Shown here one piece after another: positions 1-9,050 of a stretch of DNA of 64,000 nt (position 1 is the stretch's first letter; every line of letters begins with the position of its first letter). The position numbers and the translations under genes are program-made. Source of the stretch: Lysobacter sp. (GTDB lineage Bacteria; Pseudomonadota; Gammaproteobacteria; Xanthomonadales; Xanthomonadaceae); the NCBI GenBank assembly GCA_013141175.1, contig JABFRN010000001.1, positions 2,613,234 to 2,677,233 on the forward strand. The letters run 5' to 3'. The notes below the pieces were generated by a model. It was not told where the DNA came from. It searched no databases and worked only from the letters and a program-made list of their open reading frames with translations.

Positions 1-42
1 TTCAGCGGCGGCACCTACACGTTGACGTTGACGCTGGTGTGA
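1..42 (+). CDS. 3' end of an unidentified protein (partial)
   Basis: The first 14 codons of the window read FSGGTYTLTLTLV and then a TGA stop, so this is probably the C-terminus of a gene entering from the left. The alternating Thr/Leu pattern looks like the final beta strand of an exported or pilin-like protein, but 13 residues cannot identify it. It converges on the Y-family polymerase gene, with only 4 bases between the two stop codons. Confidence 0.35.
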   Translation, partial: FSGGTYTLTLTLV

Positions 43-46
43 TGCC

Positions 47-1408
47 CTAGACCGGGCTTCGCGGGGCGCGCGCTTTTTCGCGCGCTTCGCGATGCGCGGT
101 TTCGGCAAGGACTTTGAACTGGCGTTCGCGTTTGAGCCACAGTTCGTTGTTCGTGTCTTCCTCGACGTCCGTCTGCGGGATCTGGCCGAAGGCGATCCGC
201 ATCGGCGCGGCCTGCTGCGACAACGCATGCTGCATCGCGCCGAAGTAGAGCGCGTTGTTTCCGTAGCGCTGGTTGATTTTGTCGAGGACCACGCTCGTTT
301 CCCGGCTGCGCTGGCGTTCGGGCATGAGTTCGCCGCTGATCTGGCCACGGGGTTCGAGATGCACCAGCGTCACCGCCACCGACAGCGGCGGATAGCGTTT
401 CGGATTCCAGCGGCCGTTTGCGAGCGCGCGTTCCAGTGCCTCGAGTTCGTGGCCGAGGAGCTTCAGGAACGTGGGCGTGTCGTCGATCGGTGCGAACGAC
501 AGGTCGCGTTCGAAGCGCTTGTCCATGCCGACGAAGCGCATGCGGATCGACAGCCCACCGGCGAGGAAGGCTTCCTTGCGCAGGCGCATCGCGGCTTTCG
601 CCAGCAGTTTGAACAGCACCGAACGCGCGCCGTCGTAATGGCGCAGTTCCGGGCCGAGCACATGCGAATGCCCGACCGAGCCGCGCTGGCTTTCGCGTCG
701 CGGCAGGTGATGGCCGCGCAGTTGCAGCCAATAGCGGTCGCCTTCGACGCTGCCCCACGCGGCGCGCAGGTGGTCGCGGGTGGCGGCGCAGAGTTGCTCG
801 GTCGTGCGGATGCCGGCGCGATGCAGGCGCCGCTCCATCGACGGGCCGATGCCGCAGAAATCGCGCAGCTCCAGTGCGTGCAGCGCGTGCGGCAGATCGG
901 CCATTTCCAGCACCGTCAGCCCGTCGGGTTTGCGCATGTCCGATGCGGTCTTGGCGAGAAATTCATTGGGCGCGATACCGATCGAACAGCGGATCGCATC
1001 GAAACCGCGATCGAGCAGGGTGCGTTTGATGTTGCCGGCGATGGTTTCGGCATGCGCGCGCTGGCGCTCGCGGCCGAGCAGCCAGCAGGGCACTTCATCG
1101 ATGGAGCCGGGTTTGTCGTGCGGGATGCAATCGCCGATGGCGTCCATCAGTTGGTGATGCACTTCGACATAGCGCGCGGGCCGACCTTCGAGCAGCACGA
1201 TGTCCGGACATTTCTCGCGCGCTTCCCACACCGGCGTGCCGGTCTTCACGCCGAAGGCCTTGGCCTCATAGCTCGCCGCGATGCAGCAGGTGGTTTCCGC
1301 CATCACCGGCACCACGCCGACCGGGCGACCGCGCAGTCGCGGGTCGTCCTGCTGCTCCACCGAGGCGAAGTAGGAATTGAAATCGACGAAGAGGCAGCGC
1401 AGGGTCAT
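47..1408 (-). CDS. Y-family (DinB/UmuC-like) DNA polymerase
   Basis: This 453-residue protein should be a cytoplasmic translesion DNA polymerase. The Y-family core is visible: a DFNSYFASVE segment at residues 9-18 supplies the first metal-binding Asp, and SIDEV at 102-106 supplies the Asp104/Glu105 pair. A helix-hairpin-helix-like stretch (FCGIGPSMERRLHRAGI) follows in the thumb region. It is about 100 residues longer than DinB; the C-terminal part, with INQRYGNNALYFGAMQ, belongs to a group often mis-annotated as ImpB or type VI secretion protein. The start is the ATG directly before the TLRCLFVDF segment; the frame stays open upstream but encodes nothing family-like. No imuA- or lexA-like gene is adjacent and I see no convincing LexA site upstream. 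Confidence 0.85.
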   Translation of the reverse strand: MTLRCLFVDFNSYFASVEQQDDPRLRGRPVGVVPVMAETTCCIAASYEAKAFGVKTGTPVWEAREKCPDIVLLEGRPARYVEVHHQLMDAIGDCIPHDKPGSIDEVPCWLLGRERQRAHAETIAGNIKRTLLDRGFDAIRCSIGIAPNEFLAKTASDMRKPDGLTVLEMADLPHALHALELRDFCGIGPSMERRLHRAGIRTTEQLCAATRDHLRAAWGSVEGDRYWLQLRGHHLPRRESQRGSVGHSHVLGPELRHYDGARSVLFKLLAKAAMRLRKEAFLAGGLSIRMRFVGMDKRFERDLSFAPIDDTPTFLKLLGHELEALERALANGRWNPKRYPPLSVAVTLVHLEPRGQISGELMPERQRSRETSVVLDKINQRYGNNALYFGAMQHALSQQAAPMRIAFGQIPQTDVEEDTNNELWLKRERQFKVLAETAHREAREKARAPRSPV

Positions 1409-1721
1409 GGGCGGGTCGCAGCGTGTCTGCGGCGCGTCCGCCCCAACGGCGCGTGCGGATGGATCGGTCGAGTCGCCTGTCGCCGGACCGGCTGGATCGA
1501 TTATGGCACCGTCTGCCCGGTCGCGCGCTAAAGCGGCTTCCGGATTGCTTTTCGCGGGGCTGATGGTGGGAAGTGTGAGCGGATGCCATTTTGCGCATGA
1601 ATGCGCGCCCGTTCCCGGCCGACGGGCCTTGCCATACTCGCCACGCGTCCGGACCCGTGAGGTCGGCGTCGGGAGCTTGGGGAGCCTGCATGGGATATCC
1701 ATCATCAGGGAGTATGGAAAG
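1409..1721. other. Divergent intergenic region, no recognised element
   Basis: These 313 bases separate the polymerase gene (leftward) from the secreted-protein gene (rightward) and must hold both promoters. I see no clear -35/-10 pair, no long inverted repeat and no RNA gene. The only nearby signal is a purine-rich stretch (AGGGAG, then GGAAAG) just before the ATG at 1722. Confidence 0.5.
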
Positions 1722-3689
1722 ATGAAGAAGTTGATTCGACGCGCCTGTGCAGGCGCAGCGATGGCGCTGCTGAGCCTCAGTGTCCAGGCGCAGACGTACA
1801 CCGGCGTCCAAGGGCCGGGGTGGCGCGAGATCGCGATGCCGCTTGCCAGTACCAGCTTGAGAACCGCGCAAACGGTAGGCACCTACACCACCCGCAACGC
1901 GGTGCTGATCGAGATCGACAGCCCCGCCGGTCTGGCGTATGCGCCGATTCCTTCGGCGGCCAAGGACAATATCCTCAGCGACGGATTCGGCGACGGTCCG
2001 ATCTATGTGGATCGCGATGTGGTCAACGCGATCGCGAACGGCACCGCAGCCACCACGTTCGCCGAATACATCGAGCCCGATTCCACCACCGCGTACAACT
2101 CCGCCGAGGGTCGCGAAAGCGCAGGCGGTGGCATGAGCCGGGCACGGATGACCCCGCAGGGACTGTTCTGCAACAGCGGCTGGCGGACGTACACGCTGTC
2201 GCGCAATATCCCGTTCAATACGGTCAATGCATCCAAGGGCGTCTTCGGCGGCACCCTCACGTTCGACGGCCGGATGAACGGGTCGGCCGATGTCAGGATC
2301 GTCGTCGAATACAAGAAATCCGATTGGAGCCTGTGCATTCCCTACACCGTGCGTTTCAAGGAAGCCGGTGCCGTGGGCAACATCAATCTCAACGATTCGC
2401 GCTTGGCGTTGACCGCGTCGGTCAGCACCACCGTGGCCGAGGATTCCAGCCGCCAAGACCTGTACAAATCGAATGGCGTCGTCTGGCTGGGGCCGATTCC
2501 GGTCTGGTACACCTACGCGATCCCGATGGACTACGGGTACAAGGTGATCCTCAGTGCATCGACGACGGTCGAATACAGTTCGCAGCTTTCCGGACAGATC
2601 ACCTTCAATTACACCTGCGCCAACGGCAACTGCAGCGGCAGCAGCGATACCTCAACCGTCAGGCTCAGCAATCCCAATCCGAATTGGGCGGTACAGGCCG
2701 ATGCCACCTTCGACCCGTTCGTGAAGGTGGGATTGGAAGGACGCGTGTATCCGATCGGCAACTGGTATCTGGCATCGGCGGGGATCGGCTTCAAGTTCTC
2801 GACGCCGCTCCAGGTCTACGGTTATTACGGCAATGCCTGCGGCGATGCGGACAAGGACGGATACAACGAAACCGTCAACACCTATTTCGCCGATCTGCAG
2901 GCCCGCGTTTCGCTGGTGTCGTCCTGGTCGCTGCTGGGCGGGGAGCGGGTACGTTACGTGTCCGTCGGCGGTTGGGCCGGCCGCAAGATCAACGGTGGGC
3001 TGTACAAGGTGCTGAATACCGAGGGCAACCACACGCCGCTGTGGAACCGGCGCCTGTATTACACCGACAGCGGGTCGCCGAGCATCTTCTCGCCGGTGCT
3101 GCGCCAGCAGGCAGGCAGTTTCACCGGCACCCAATACGAACACGTGCTGCGTACCTCGATGCGTCCCTGCGTGCCTTTCGAGAATACGTACTTCGTCGAT
3201 ATCGTCGATCCCGCCGGTCAGGTCACCACCGTTTCCGTGCCTTCCCGGACCGACACCACGACCACGAAGATCTACAACAGCTCCTCCGTCTGGAGACTGC
3301 GCGCCAGCGGCACCCGCGACGACGATGGCCGCGTGTTCAACAACTCGTCGAGCGTTGCGCCGATTCTTGATCCCGCTCCGCCCGGCGGCGGCAATGGCGG
3401 GCCCGGGCTGTTGCAACGGGTGTCCAATACCCGGACGGCGCCCGGTGCTTCCGGCGACATTGTCACGGTGACGGTGCGCAACGGCGGCACCGGGACCATC
3501 ACGTCCATCGTCCACAGCTGCACGGGCGGCTCTTTCCACGTCTGGGGCAATGGGCTGACCAGCCTCGCGCCGGGCCAGAGCGGCACATATCAGTGCCGGG
3601 CCGCGGCATCGGGCACATACGCTTGGCCAACCTTCAACATCAGTGGCAATGGGGCCAGCAACTCGCCGTTCTCGCAACAGTTGTATTGA
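1722..3689 (+). CDS. Secreted protein of unknown function
   Basis: This 655-residue protein is not recognised. It starts with a clear Sec signal peptide (MKKLIRRACAGAAMALLSLSVQAQ, cleavage after about residue 24), so the ATG at 1722 preceded by GGAAAG is the preferred start. The mature part is rich in Thr, Ser, Tyr and Asn and in alternating polar/hydrophobic segments, suggesting beta structure. It has paired cysteines (YTCANGNCSG, ACGDADKDGYNET), the second in an Asp-rich, possibly calcium-binding loop. A Gly/Pro linker near residue 560 leads to a last domain of about 90 residues that resembles an Ig-like/CARDB fold (VTVTVRNGGTGTITSI). It stands alone, followed by a strong hairpin. An extracellular or surface role is likely; enzymatic activity cannot be claimed. 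Confidence 0.75.
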   Translation: MKKLIRRACAGAAMALLSLSVQAQTYTGVQGPGWREIAMPLASTSLRTAQTVGTYTTRNAVLIEIDSPAGLAYAPIPSAAKDNILSDGFGDGPIYVDRDVVNAIANGTAATTFAEYIEPDSTTAYNSAEGRESAGGGMSRARMTPQGLFCNSGWRTYTLSRNIPFNTVNASKGVFGGTLTFDGRMNGSADVRIVVEYKKSDWSLCIPYTVRFKEAGAVGNINLNDSRLALTASVSTTVAEDSSRQDLYKSNGVVWLGPIPVWYTYAIPMDYGYKVILSASTTVEYSSQLSGQITFNYTCANGNCSGSSDTSTVRLSNPNPNWAVQADATFDPFVKVGLEGRVYPIGNWYLASAGIGFKFSTPLQVYGYYGNACGDADKDGYNETVNTYFADLQARVSLVSSWSLLGGERVRYVSVGGWAGRKINGGLYKVLNTEGNHTPLWNRRLYYTDSGSPSIFSPVLRQQAGSFTGTQYEHVLRTSMRPCVPFENTYFVDIVDPAGQVTTVSVPSRTDTTTTKIYNSSSVWRLRASGTRDDDGRVFNNSSSVAPILDPAPPGGGNGGPGLLQRVSNTRTAPGASGDIVTVTVRNGGTGTITSIVHSCTGGSFHVWGNGLTSLAPGQSGTYQCRAAASGTYAWPTFNISGNGASNSPFSQQLY

Positions 3690-3707
3690 TGTATCGACGG
3701 TCACCAA

Positions 3708-3739
3708 CCATCTCGCGGCAGCTTGCTACCGCGAGATGG
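3708..3739. terminator. Strong hairpin between convergent genes
   Basis: A perfect 11-bp inverted repeat (CCATCTCGCGG / CCGCGAGATGG) with a 10-base loop lies between the stops of the secreted-protein gene and rpiA. No T-run follows on either strand, so it may be a terminator-like stem or a stabilising 3' hairpin. Confidence 0.5.
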
Positions 3740-3799
3740 TCGCCGGGCTGTTATCCGTGAACCTTGAAAGTCGGCCTGTCGGATCGATGAGTCAATGGC

Positions 3800-4447
3800 T
3801 TACAGCACGGTTGGCGGCTTGCCGCCGACGATCACCACATCGGCCGGGCGGCGCGCGAACAGGCCGACGCTGACCACGCCGGGCACCTGGTTCAGGTCGC
3901 GCTCCATGCCCACGGGATCGGTGATCGCGAGGCCGTGGATGTCGATGATCCAGTTGCCGTTGTCGGTGACCACGTCATCGCGCCATACCGGCTGGCCGCC
4001 GGTCAGGCGCACGATTTCGCGACCGACCAGGCTGCGCGCCATCGGGACGACTTCCACCGGCAGCGGAAAGCGGCCGAGGATGCCGACCTGTTTGCTCGGG
4101 TCGATGATGCACACGAACGTCTTGCTGGCTTCGGCGATGATTTTTTCGCGGGTGAGCGCCGCGCCGCCGCCCTTGATCAGGCGTTTGTGGCCGTCGCATT
4201 CGTCGGCGCCGTCCACATACAGCGGCAGCGGGCCGGTGCTGTTGAGTTCGAGCACCTCGATGCCGTGCTTGCGCAACTGCACGGTGCTCTGTTCGGAACT
4301 GGAGACGGCGCCTGCGATGCGGTGTTTCATGCCGGCAAGGCCATCGATGAAATGGGCGACCGTGGAGCCGGTGCCGACGCCGACGATCATGCCGTCCTGA
4401 ACGTAGTCGAGTGCCTTGAGTGCGGCCAGTTTCTTCGCTTCTGACAT
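3800..4447 (-). CDS. rpiA: Ribose-5-phosphate isomerase A
   Basis: RpiA interconverts ribose 5-phosphate and ribulose 5-phosphate in the non-oxidative pentose phosphate pathway in the cytoplasm. The 215-residue product has the usual length (E. coli 219) and the family landmarks: [14 protein letters not shown] near residues 22-35 (phosphate-binding), VDGADECD near 80 (the first Asp-rich active-site loop), and [14 protein letters not shown] near 92-105, which includes the catalytic glutamate and lysine. The start is the ATG before SEAKKLAAL, 7 bases after the stop of the upstream EVE-domain gene, so rpiA is the last gene of the fau-EVE-rpiA run. The link of rpiA with fau, 6S RNA and zapA matches the gammaproteobacterial arrangement, although serA is absent here. 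Confidence 0.95.
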   Translation of the reverse strand: MSEAKKLAALKALDYVQDGMIVGVGTGSTVAHFIDGLAGMKHRIAGAVSSSEQSTVQLRKHGIEVLELNSTGPLPLYVDGADECDGHKRLIKGGGAALTREKIIAEASKTFVCIIDPSKQVGILGRFPLPVEVVPMARSLVGREIVRLTGGQPVWRDDVVTDNGNWIIDIHGLAITDPVGMERDLNQVPGVVSVGLFARRPADVVIVGGKPPTVL

Positions 4448-4454
4448 GGGGGAA

Positions 4455-4918
<464 letters not shown>

Positions 4919-4922
<4 letters not shown>

Positions 4923-5518
4923 GCGGTGGTCGCGTGCGTGTGGATGGTTTCGGATTCGGTACAGATGGCGTCGAGGGGCACGTCCCACGGCTCGGAGGAC
5001 AGGGCATCGACATGTTGGACGGCGAAGCCCGCGCCGACCAGCCACGGTGGCGGCGCGGCGCGATCGCGGCGGAAAGCGAGGCTGCGATCGTACCAGCCGC
5101 CGCCCATGCCCAAGCGTTGTCCAGCGTTGTCGAAACCCACCAGCGGCAGCACGATCATGGCCATCGCTTCGGCCGGCAGCGCTTCGGCTTCGACGGGTTC
5201 CGGAATGCCGAATCGGTTGGTGGCGAGTGCTTCGCCCGGGCGCCAGGGTGCGAAGCGCAGCAGATCGTCGTCGCCCAGCACCGGCAGGCAGTAGCGCACG
5301 TCCGGCGGCAGCCGCAGCTGCCAGGCATGCAGCGCGATTTCGCCGTCCATGGCCCAATAACCGGCGACGTGGCCCGCATCGGGCGCGAACGACAGCGTCA
5401 GCAAGCGCACGGCGAGCGTTTCGGCGGCGGCGATGCGCGCTGCCGGCGGCAGTTGCCGACGACGATCGCGCAGCGTGCCGCGGAGCGCTTTGCGCAGTGC
5501 GTCGCGGTCGTCGGTCAT
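4919..5518 (-). CDS. fau: 5-formyltetrahydrofolate cyclo-ligase
   Basis: The 199-residue product should convert 5-formyltetrahydrofolate to 5,10-methenyltetrahydrofolate with ATP use, salvaging an inhibitory folate. The basic N-terminus (ALRKALRGTLRDRRRQL) and the ATP-binding LPLVGFDNAGQRLGMGGGWYDR stretch near residues 123-144 are the family signatures. The ATG at 5518 is preceded by GAGG at good spacing; in-frame codons further upstream do not look coding. It lies downstream of 6S RNA, as in E. coli (ssrS-ygfA), but a factor-independent terminator at 5576-5606 separates the two, so it is probably expressed partly from its own promoter or by read-through. Confidence 0.93.
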
Positions 5519-5575
5519 GTCGCCTCGCGGTGGAAGGAATGTCGGGTGTGTCGTCGTTGTCGCGGCGATTGTCGC

Positions 5576-5606
5576 AAACAAAACGCCCGCACGGGGTGCG
5601 GGCGTT
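5576..5606 (-). terminator. Factor-independent terminator after 6S RNA
   Basis: On the minus strand an 11-bp perfect stem (AACGCCCGCAC / GTGCGGGCGTT) is followed by TTTGTTTG. It lies between the 6S RNA gene and fau and would end or attenuate transcription of the RNA before fau. Confidence 0.7.
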
Positions 5607-5689
5607 GGCGGTGGCTCACGCAATCGTTTGCGGTGAGCGTTTGCTGCGAAAGCCGCTGCGGTGCGGCGTAACGATCCATGGCATGACAG

Positions 5690-5746
5690 CGATCCATCGC
5701 GACAAGGCATGATCGTGGCAAGCGCATGATCGTGACAAGCGCATGG
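5690..5746. repeat. 17-bp tandem repeat, about three units
   Basis: Two nearly identical 17-bp units (GCATGATCGTGGCAAGC at 5707 and GCATGATCGTGACAAGC at 5724) follow a degenerate first unit at 5690 and are followed by a partial fourth. They sit between the 3' end of 6S RNA and its apparent terminator. No function is evident. Confidence 0.6.
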
Positions 5747-5767
5747 CAACCGGAATATCGCGGTGCG

Positions 5768-5940
5768 ACATTCCTCGGAATCAAGACATCCTCCGCCATG
5801 ACGATGCGCGCTAAACGACCTTGAACCCGGGGTTCAAGTGGGAACGCTTGGCTTCCATCGGGCTTCCCGCTGCGAGGCGGACATGCACACCCGGACTCCA
5901 TTGCATTCCCGTGGTCGTATTTAAGGGCCAAGGTGAATGT
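5768..5940 (-). ncRNA. ssrS: 6S RNA
   Basis: The position between zapA and fau is the conserved home of the 6S RNA gene, which binds sigma-70 RNA polymerase and represses housekeeping promoters in stationary phase. The minus strand contains CTTGAACCCCGGGTTCAAG (about 5822-5840), matching the 3'-arm hairpin CCUUGAACCAAGGGUUCAAG of E. coli 6S RNA. The proposed ends can pair with each other (ACATTC with GAATGT, then CCUUGG with CCGAGG), giving the closed terminal stem and a length of about 173 nt (E. coli 184). The exact ends are inferred from this pairing. Nothing protein-coding is plausible in the interval. Confidence 0.78.
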
Positions 5941-6131
5941 TTGGCACGCCGTCGTTCACGGCAGAGGACGCAAGCGCAGTATAGGCGCGCGACACCGGAG
6001 CGCAAGGGTCGTTCCGGCGCCGAAAACGAATACTGCGAAAGCGTGCGTGTTTTATGCGTGTCTTATTGGAGATCGTCTTGCGAAGCCCGTCGCGATCGAT
6101 CATGCGATCGGTCGCGCGATTCGTGTCGCGT

Positions 6132-6431
6132 TCAGTCGGAAGCGAGCGCGTCGATCCTGCGATTGAGTTCGCTCAGCGTGCGCGCCAGTTCGCGGTCGCG
6201 CGATGCGTTTTCGTTGCGCAGCTGTTCCAGTTCGTGCGCGAGGTTCAGCGCCGCGAGGACCGCGACCCGATCGACGGCGGCCATGCGGTTGCTGCCGCGC
6301 ACTTCGCGCATCCTGGCTTCGAGCAGACGCGCGGCCGACAGCAGGCTGTCGCGTTCGTCGGGGGCGACGCCGACGGTGTACTCGCGATCGAGTATGCGGA
6401 TGTTGAACGGCTCGCTGGCGGACTGGGTCAT
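6132..6431 (-). CDS. zapA: Cell division protein ZapA
   Basis: ZapA binds FtsZ and bundles its filaments at the division septum. The 99-residue product has the family layout: an N-terminal beta domain with FNIRILDREYTVG near residues 9-21, an S-AARLLEARMREVR segment that continues it, then a long C-terminal coiled coil (about 50-95, VAVLAALNLAHELEQL and following). The ATG is 10 bases downstream of the ZapB-like gene, so both are probably on one transcript that also contains the c-di-GMP enzyme and may run into 6S RNA. Confidence 0.92.
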   Translation of the reverse strand: MTQSASEPFNIRILDREYTVGVAPDERDSLLSAARLLEARMREVRGSNRMAAVDRVAVLAALNLAHELEQLRNENASRDRELARTLSELNRRIDALASD

Positions 6432-6441
6432 GACCGGACGC

Positions 6442-6663
6442 TCACGTGTGCTGCTCCAGCGATTTCAACCGCGCGATCATCGCCTCGACGCGCGAACGCG
6501 CCTGCTCGTTCTTGGCGAGCAGTTGCGAGCGGTCGTTCGCCAACTGCTCCTGCTGCTGGCGCAGGCTGCGGTTTTCTTCGGACAGCCGCTGCACGCGCTG
6601 CGCGAGGGTCTCGACGCGGTCGGCGAGCGCGCGCAACTGGGCGATGACATCGGCGTCGTTCAT
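6442..6663 (-). CDS. ZapB-like small coiled-coil protein (TIGR02449 type)
   Basis: This 73-residue protein is one continuous coiled coil, with heptads from VIAQLRALADRVETLAQRV to the C-terminus, and is rich in Gln, Glu, Arg and Leu. Small coiled coils placed directly before zapA in Xanthomonadales and Pseudomonadales belong to a family usually annotated as TIGR02449, with ZapB as the functional analogue. A role with ZapA in ordering FtsZ is likely from the location. Its start codon overlaps the stop of the upstream GGDEF-EAL gene by four bases (ATGA at 6660-6663). Confidence 0.8.
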   Translation of the reverse strand: MNDADVIAQLRALADRVETLAQRVQRLSEENRSLRQQQEQLANDRSQLLAKNEQARSRVEAMIARLKSLEQHT

Positions 6664-8942
6664 GACTGCACCATAGGCAGGCGCCCGTCGGGGGTCAAGA
6701 TGTCGTGGGCCGCGGGCGGCAGGGCGGCAGGGGACGGAATCGCCGCCTGCGGACCGGCGCCGCTGGCCTTGGCCGGCGTCCAGTCGCGGATGAACTGCAG
6801 GCAGGTGTCGGGGTCGACCGGACGCAAGAGCCAATAGCCCTGGATCTCGTCGCAGCGGAAATGGTCGAGGAAGCGCAGTTGGGTTTCGGTTTCCACGCCC
6901 TCGGCGACCACGTTCAGGCCCAGCGAGTGGGCCATGGTGATCACCGTGGTGGTGATGGCGGTGTCGTCCGGGTCGCGGTTCAGGTCGGTGATGAAGGTCT
7001 TGTCGATCTTCAGCGTCGTGATCGGCAGCCGCTTGAGGTAGGCCAGCGATGAATAGCCGGTGCCGAAGTCGTCGATCGCCAGCGACACGCCCATTTCGCG
7101 CAGCGACTGCAGCTTGGTCGAAGTCTGTTCGGCATTGGCCATCAGCACGCTTTCGGTCAGTTCCAGCTCCAGTGCATGCGGCGGCACTCCGGTGTCTTCC
7201 AGGGTCCGGCGCACGATCTCGGAGAAGTCGCCGCGCAGCAATTGCAGTACCGAGACATTCACCGCCATGTTCAATTCGGTCAGTCCGGCCTGATGCCAGC
7301 GCTGCAGGGTGATGCAGGCTTCGCGCAGCACCCATTCGCCGATTTCCAGGATCAGGCCGCTTTCTTCGGCCAACGGGATGAACTGGATCGGCGGGATCTC
7401 GCCGTACTCCTCGCTGGTCCAGCGCAGCAGCGCTTCCACGCCGGTGATCCGGCGCGTGGTGAGCGACAGGCGCGGCTGGAACACCAGCCGCAGTTCGCCG
7501 CGATCCAGGACCTTGTGCAGCGCGCTGGAGAGCTGCGCCCGGCGGCGATTGGCGATCTCCATGCTGTCGTCGTAGCGCACGAAGGTACGGCGCCCGGCCG
7601 CCTTGGCCTGGTACATCGCGGTATCGGCCTGCTTCAGCAATTCGGTCGGCACCTGGCCGTGGTCCGGATACAGGCTGATGCCGATCGAGGGCGAGATCAC
7701 CACTTCCTGGCGGTCGTCCAGCACCAGCGGCGCTTCGAAGGCCATGATGATCTCGCGGGCGACCTTGTCGGCGTCCTCGGGCTGATCGAGGTTTTCCAGC
7801 ACCACGGTGAACTCGTCGCCGCCCAGCCGCGCCACGGTCTGTTGCTCGCCGACGGTCTCCTGCAGGCGCATCGCCGCCGCGCGCAGGATGCGGTCGCCGG
7901 CGGTGTGGCCCAGCGAATCGTTGATGTCCTTGAACCGGTCGAGGTCCAGGAACAGCACCGCGATCCGGTGGTTCTGCCGGCGCGCACGCACGATCGCCCG
8001 CGACAGCCGTTCCGAGAACATCGCCCGGTTCGGCAGATTGGTCAGGGTGTCGAAGTTCGCGAGGTAGCGCAGTTCCTGTTCGGCGCGCTTCTGCTGGGTG
8101 ATGTCGGTGATCACCGCGATGTAGACCCGGTGTTCGCCGTAGATGCTTTCGGTGGCGCTCGATTCGATCTGGCAGAGGAATTCCTGGCCGTTCTTGCGCC
8201 GCTGCCACATCTCGCCGGCCCAGTGGCCCTCGTTCGCCAGTTTCTGGCGGATGCGGTTGTAGAACGCGACATCGTGCTGGGTGCTGTCGAGCAGGCTGGC
8301 GCTCTGGCCGATGACCTCGCGCTCGGTGTAGCCGGTGGTGCGGGTGAAGGCCGGATTGATCGAAATGAAGTTGAAGTCGCGGTCCAGCACGGCGACCGCT
8401 TCGTTCATGCTGCGCAGCACGGCGATCGCGATCCGGCGTTCGCGCTCGGCCTGGCGCACCAGGGTGATGTCGCGCGCGGTGCCGGCGATCCGGCGGACCT
8501 TGCCGTCGGCCCCGCTCTCCACCGCACGGCCGCGCGCGCGCACCCACAGCCATTCGCCGCGCGGGTCGAGGATGCGGTGTTCGGAAATGAAGAGTTCGGA
8601 TTGTCCGTTCAGGTGCTCGCGCAGCTTGCTCTGCACCTGCGGCAGGTCGTCGGGATGGATGCGGTGGTCGCTGTCGGTGGTGGACAGCACATGCAGATCG
8701 GCGCGGTTGCTGCGCGAATCGACCCAGATCCGGCGCATGTGCCTGGTCTTGAGGTCGTAGTCCCAGTACTGCTCGGACGATGCCCACAGCGCGAGTTTCA
8801 GGCGGTCCTCGCGGTCGCGCAGCTGGTTGATGTGGCGTTTTTCGGCGCCGACCCGACGGGTCCACACCAGTAACAGCACGACCGCGAGCACGCCGGCCAG
8901 CGCCAGCGCTGCGAAAAGCTGCAGTTCCGAGGAATCTGACAC
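6660..8942 (-). CDS. Membrane-anchored PAS-PAS-GGDEF-EAL c-di-GMP enzyme
   Basis: The 760-residue protein has one N-terminal membrane helix (about residues 6-27, LFAALALAGVLAVVLLLVW), two PAS domains (about 45-160 and 170-290), a GGDEF domain and a C-terminal EAL domain. The diguanylate cyclase motif GGDEF at 374-378 is intact; the inhibitory RxxD site is not at its usual place (EQQT there). The EAL domain keeps Glu503 in EALLRW, the NVS and ELTES motifs, DDFGTGYSS, LKID and AEGVE, so phosphodiesterase activity is possible. The start is GTG at 8942, preceded by GGGG; extending to the next ATG would give an unlikely Ser/Ala-rich leader. It is first in a run with the ZapB-like gene and zapA, an unusual operon partner, and is divergent from ygfB. 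Confidence 0.92.
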   Translation of the reverse strand: MSDSSELQLFAALALAGVLAVVLLLVWTRRVGAEKRHINQLRDREDRLKLALWASSEQYWDYDLKTRHMRRIWVDSRSNRADLHVLSTTDSDHRIHPDDLPQVQSKLREHLNGQSELFISEHRILDPRGEWLWVRARGRAVESGADGKVRRIAGTARDITLVRQAERERRIAIAVLRSMNEAVAVLDRDFNFISINPAFTRTTGYTEREVIGQSASLLDSTQHDVAFYNRIRQKLANEGHWAGEMWQRRKNGQEFLCQIESSATESIYGEHRVYIAVITDITQQKRAEQELRYLANFDTLTNLPNRAMFSERLSRAIVRARRQNHRIAVLFLDLDRFKDINDSLGHTAGDRILRAAAMRLQETVGEQQTVARLGGDEFTVVLENLDQPEDADKVAREIIMAFEAPLVLDDRQEVVISPSIGISLYPDHGQVPTELLKQADTAMYQAKAAGRRTFVRYDDSMEIANRRRAQLSSALHKVLDRGELRLVFQPRLSLTTRRITGVEALLRWTSEEYGEIPPIQFIPLAEESGLILEIGEWVLREACITLQRWHQAGLTELNMAVNVSVLQLLRGDFSEIVRRTLEDTGVPPHALELELTESVLMANAEQTSTKLQSLREMGVSLAIDDFGTGYSSLAYLKRLPITTLKIDKTFITDLNRDPDDTAITTTVITMAHSLGLNVVAEGVETETQLRFLDHFRCDEIQGYWLLRPVDPDTCLQFIRDWTPAKASGAGPQAAIPSPAALPPAAHDILTPDGRLPMVQS

Positions 8943-8977
8943 GTGGTCCCCCAACGCACATGACGACGCGCCAGTGT

Positions 8978-8996
8978 AAGCGCTGCGGGAGCGCTT
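8978..8996. promoter_or_regulatory. Perfect palindrome in the divergent ygfB promoter region
   Basis: AAGCGCT-GCGGG-AGCGCTT is a perfect 7-bp inverted repeat between the GGDEF-EAL gene and ygfB. A -10-like TACACT follows at 9013-9018 on the plus strand without a well-spaced -35, so the palindrome could be an operator. This is inferred from position only. Confidence 0.35.
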
Positions 8997-9050
8997 GCGG
9001 AGACGGCCGTTGTACACTGCACCACCCGACGAAACACCGACGACCGACCG

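Noticed and set aside
3708-3739. The strong hairpin as a small RNA gene
   Set aside because: No promoter or T-run is seen; it lies between two convergent stops, where a bidirectional terminator-like stem is the simpler reading.
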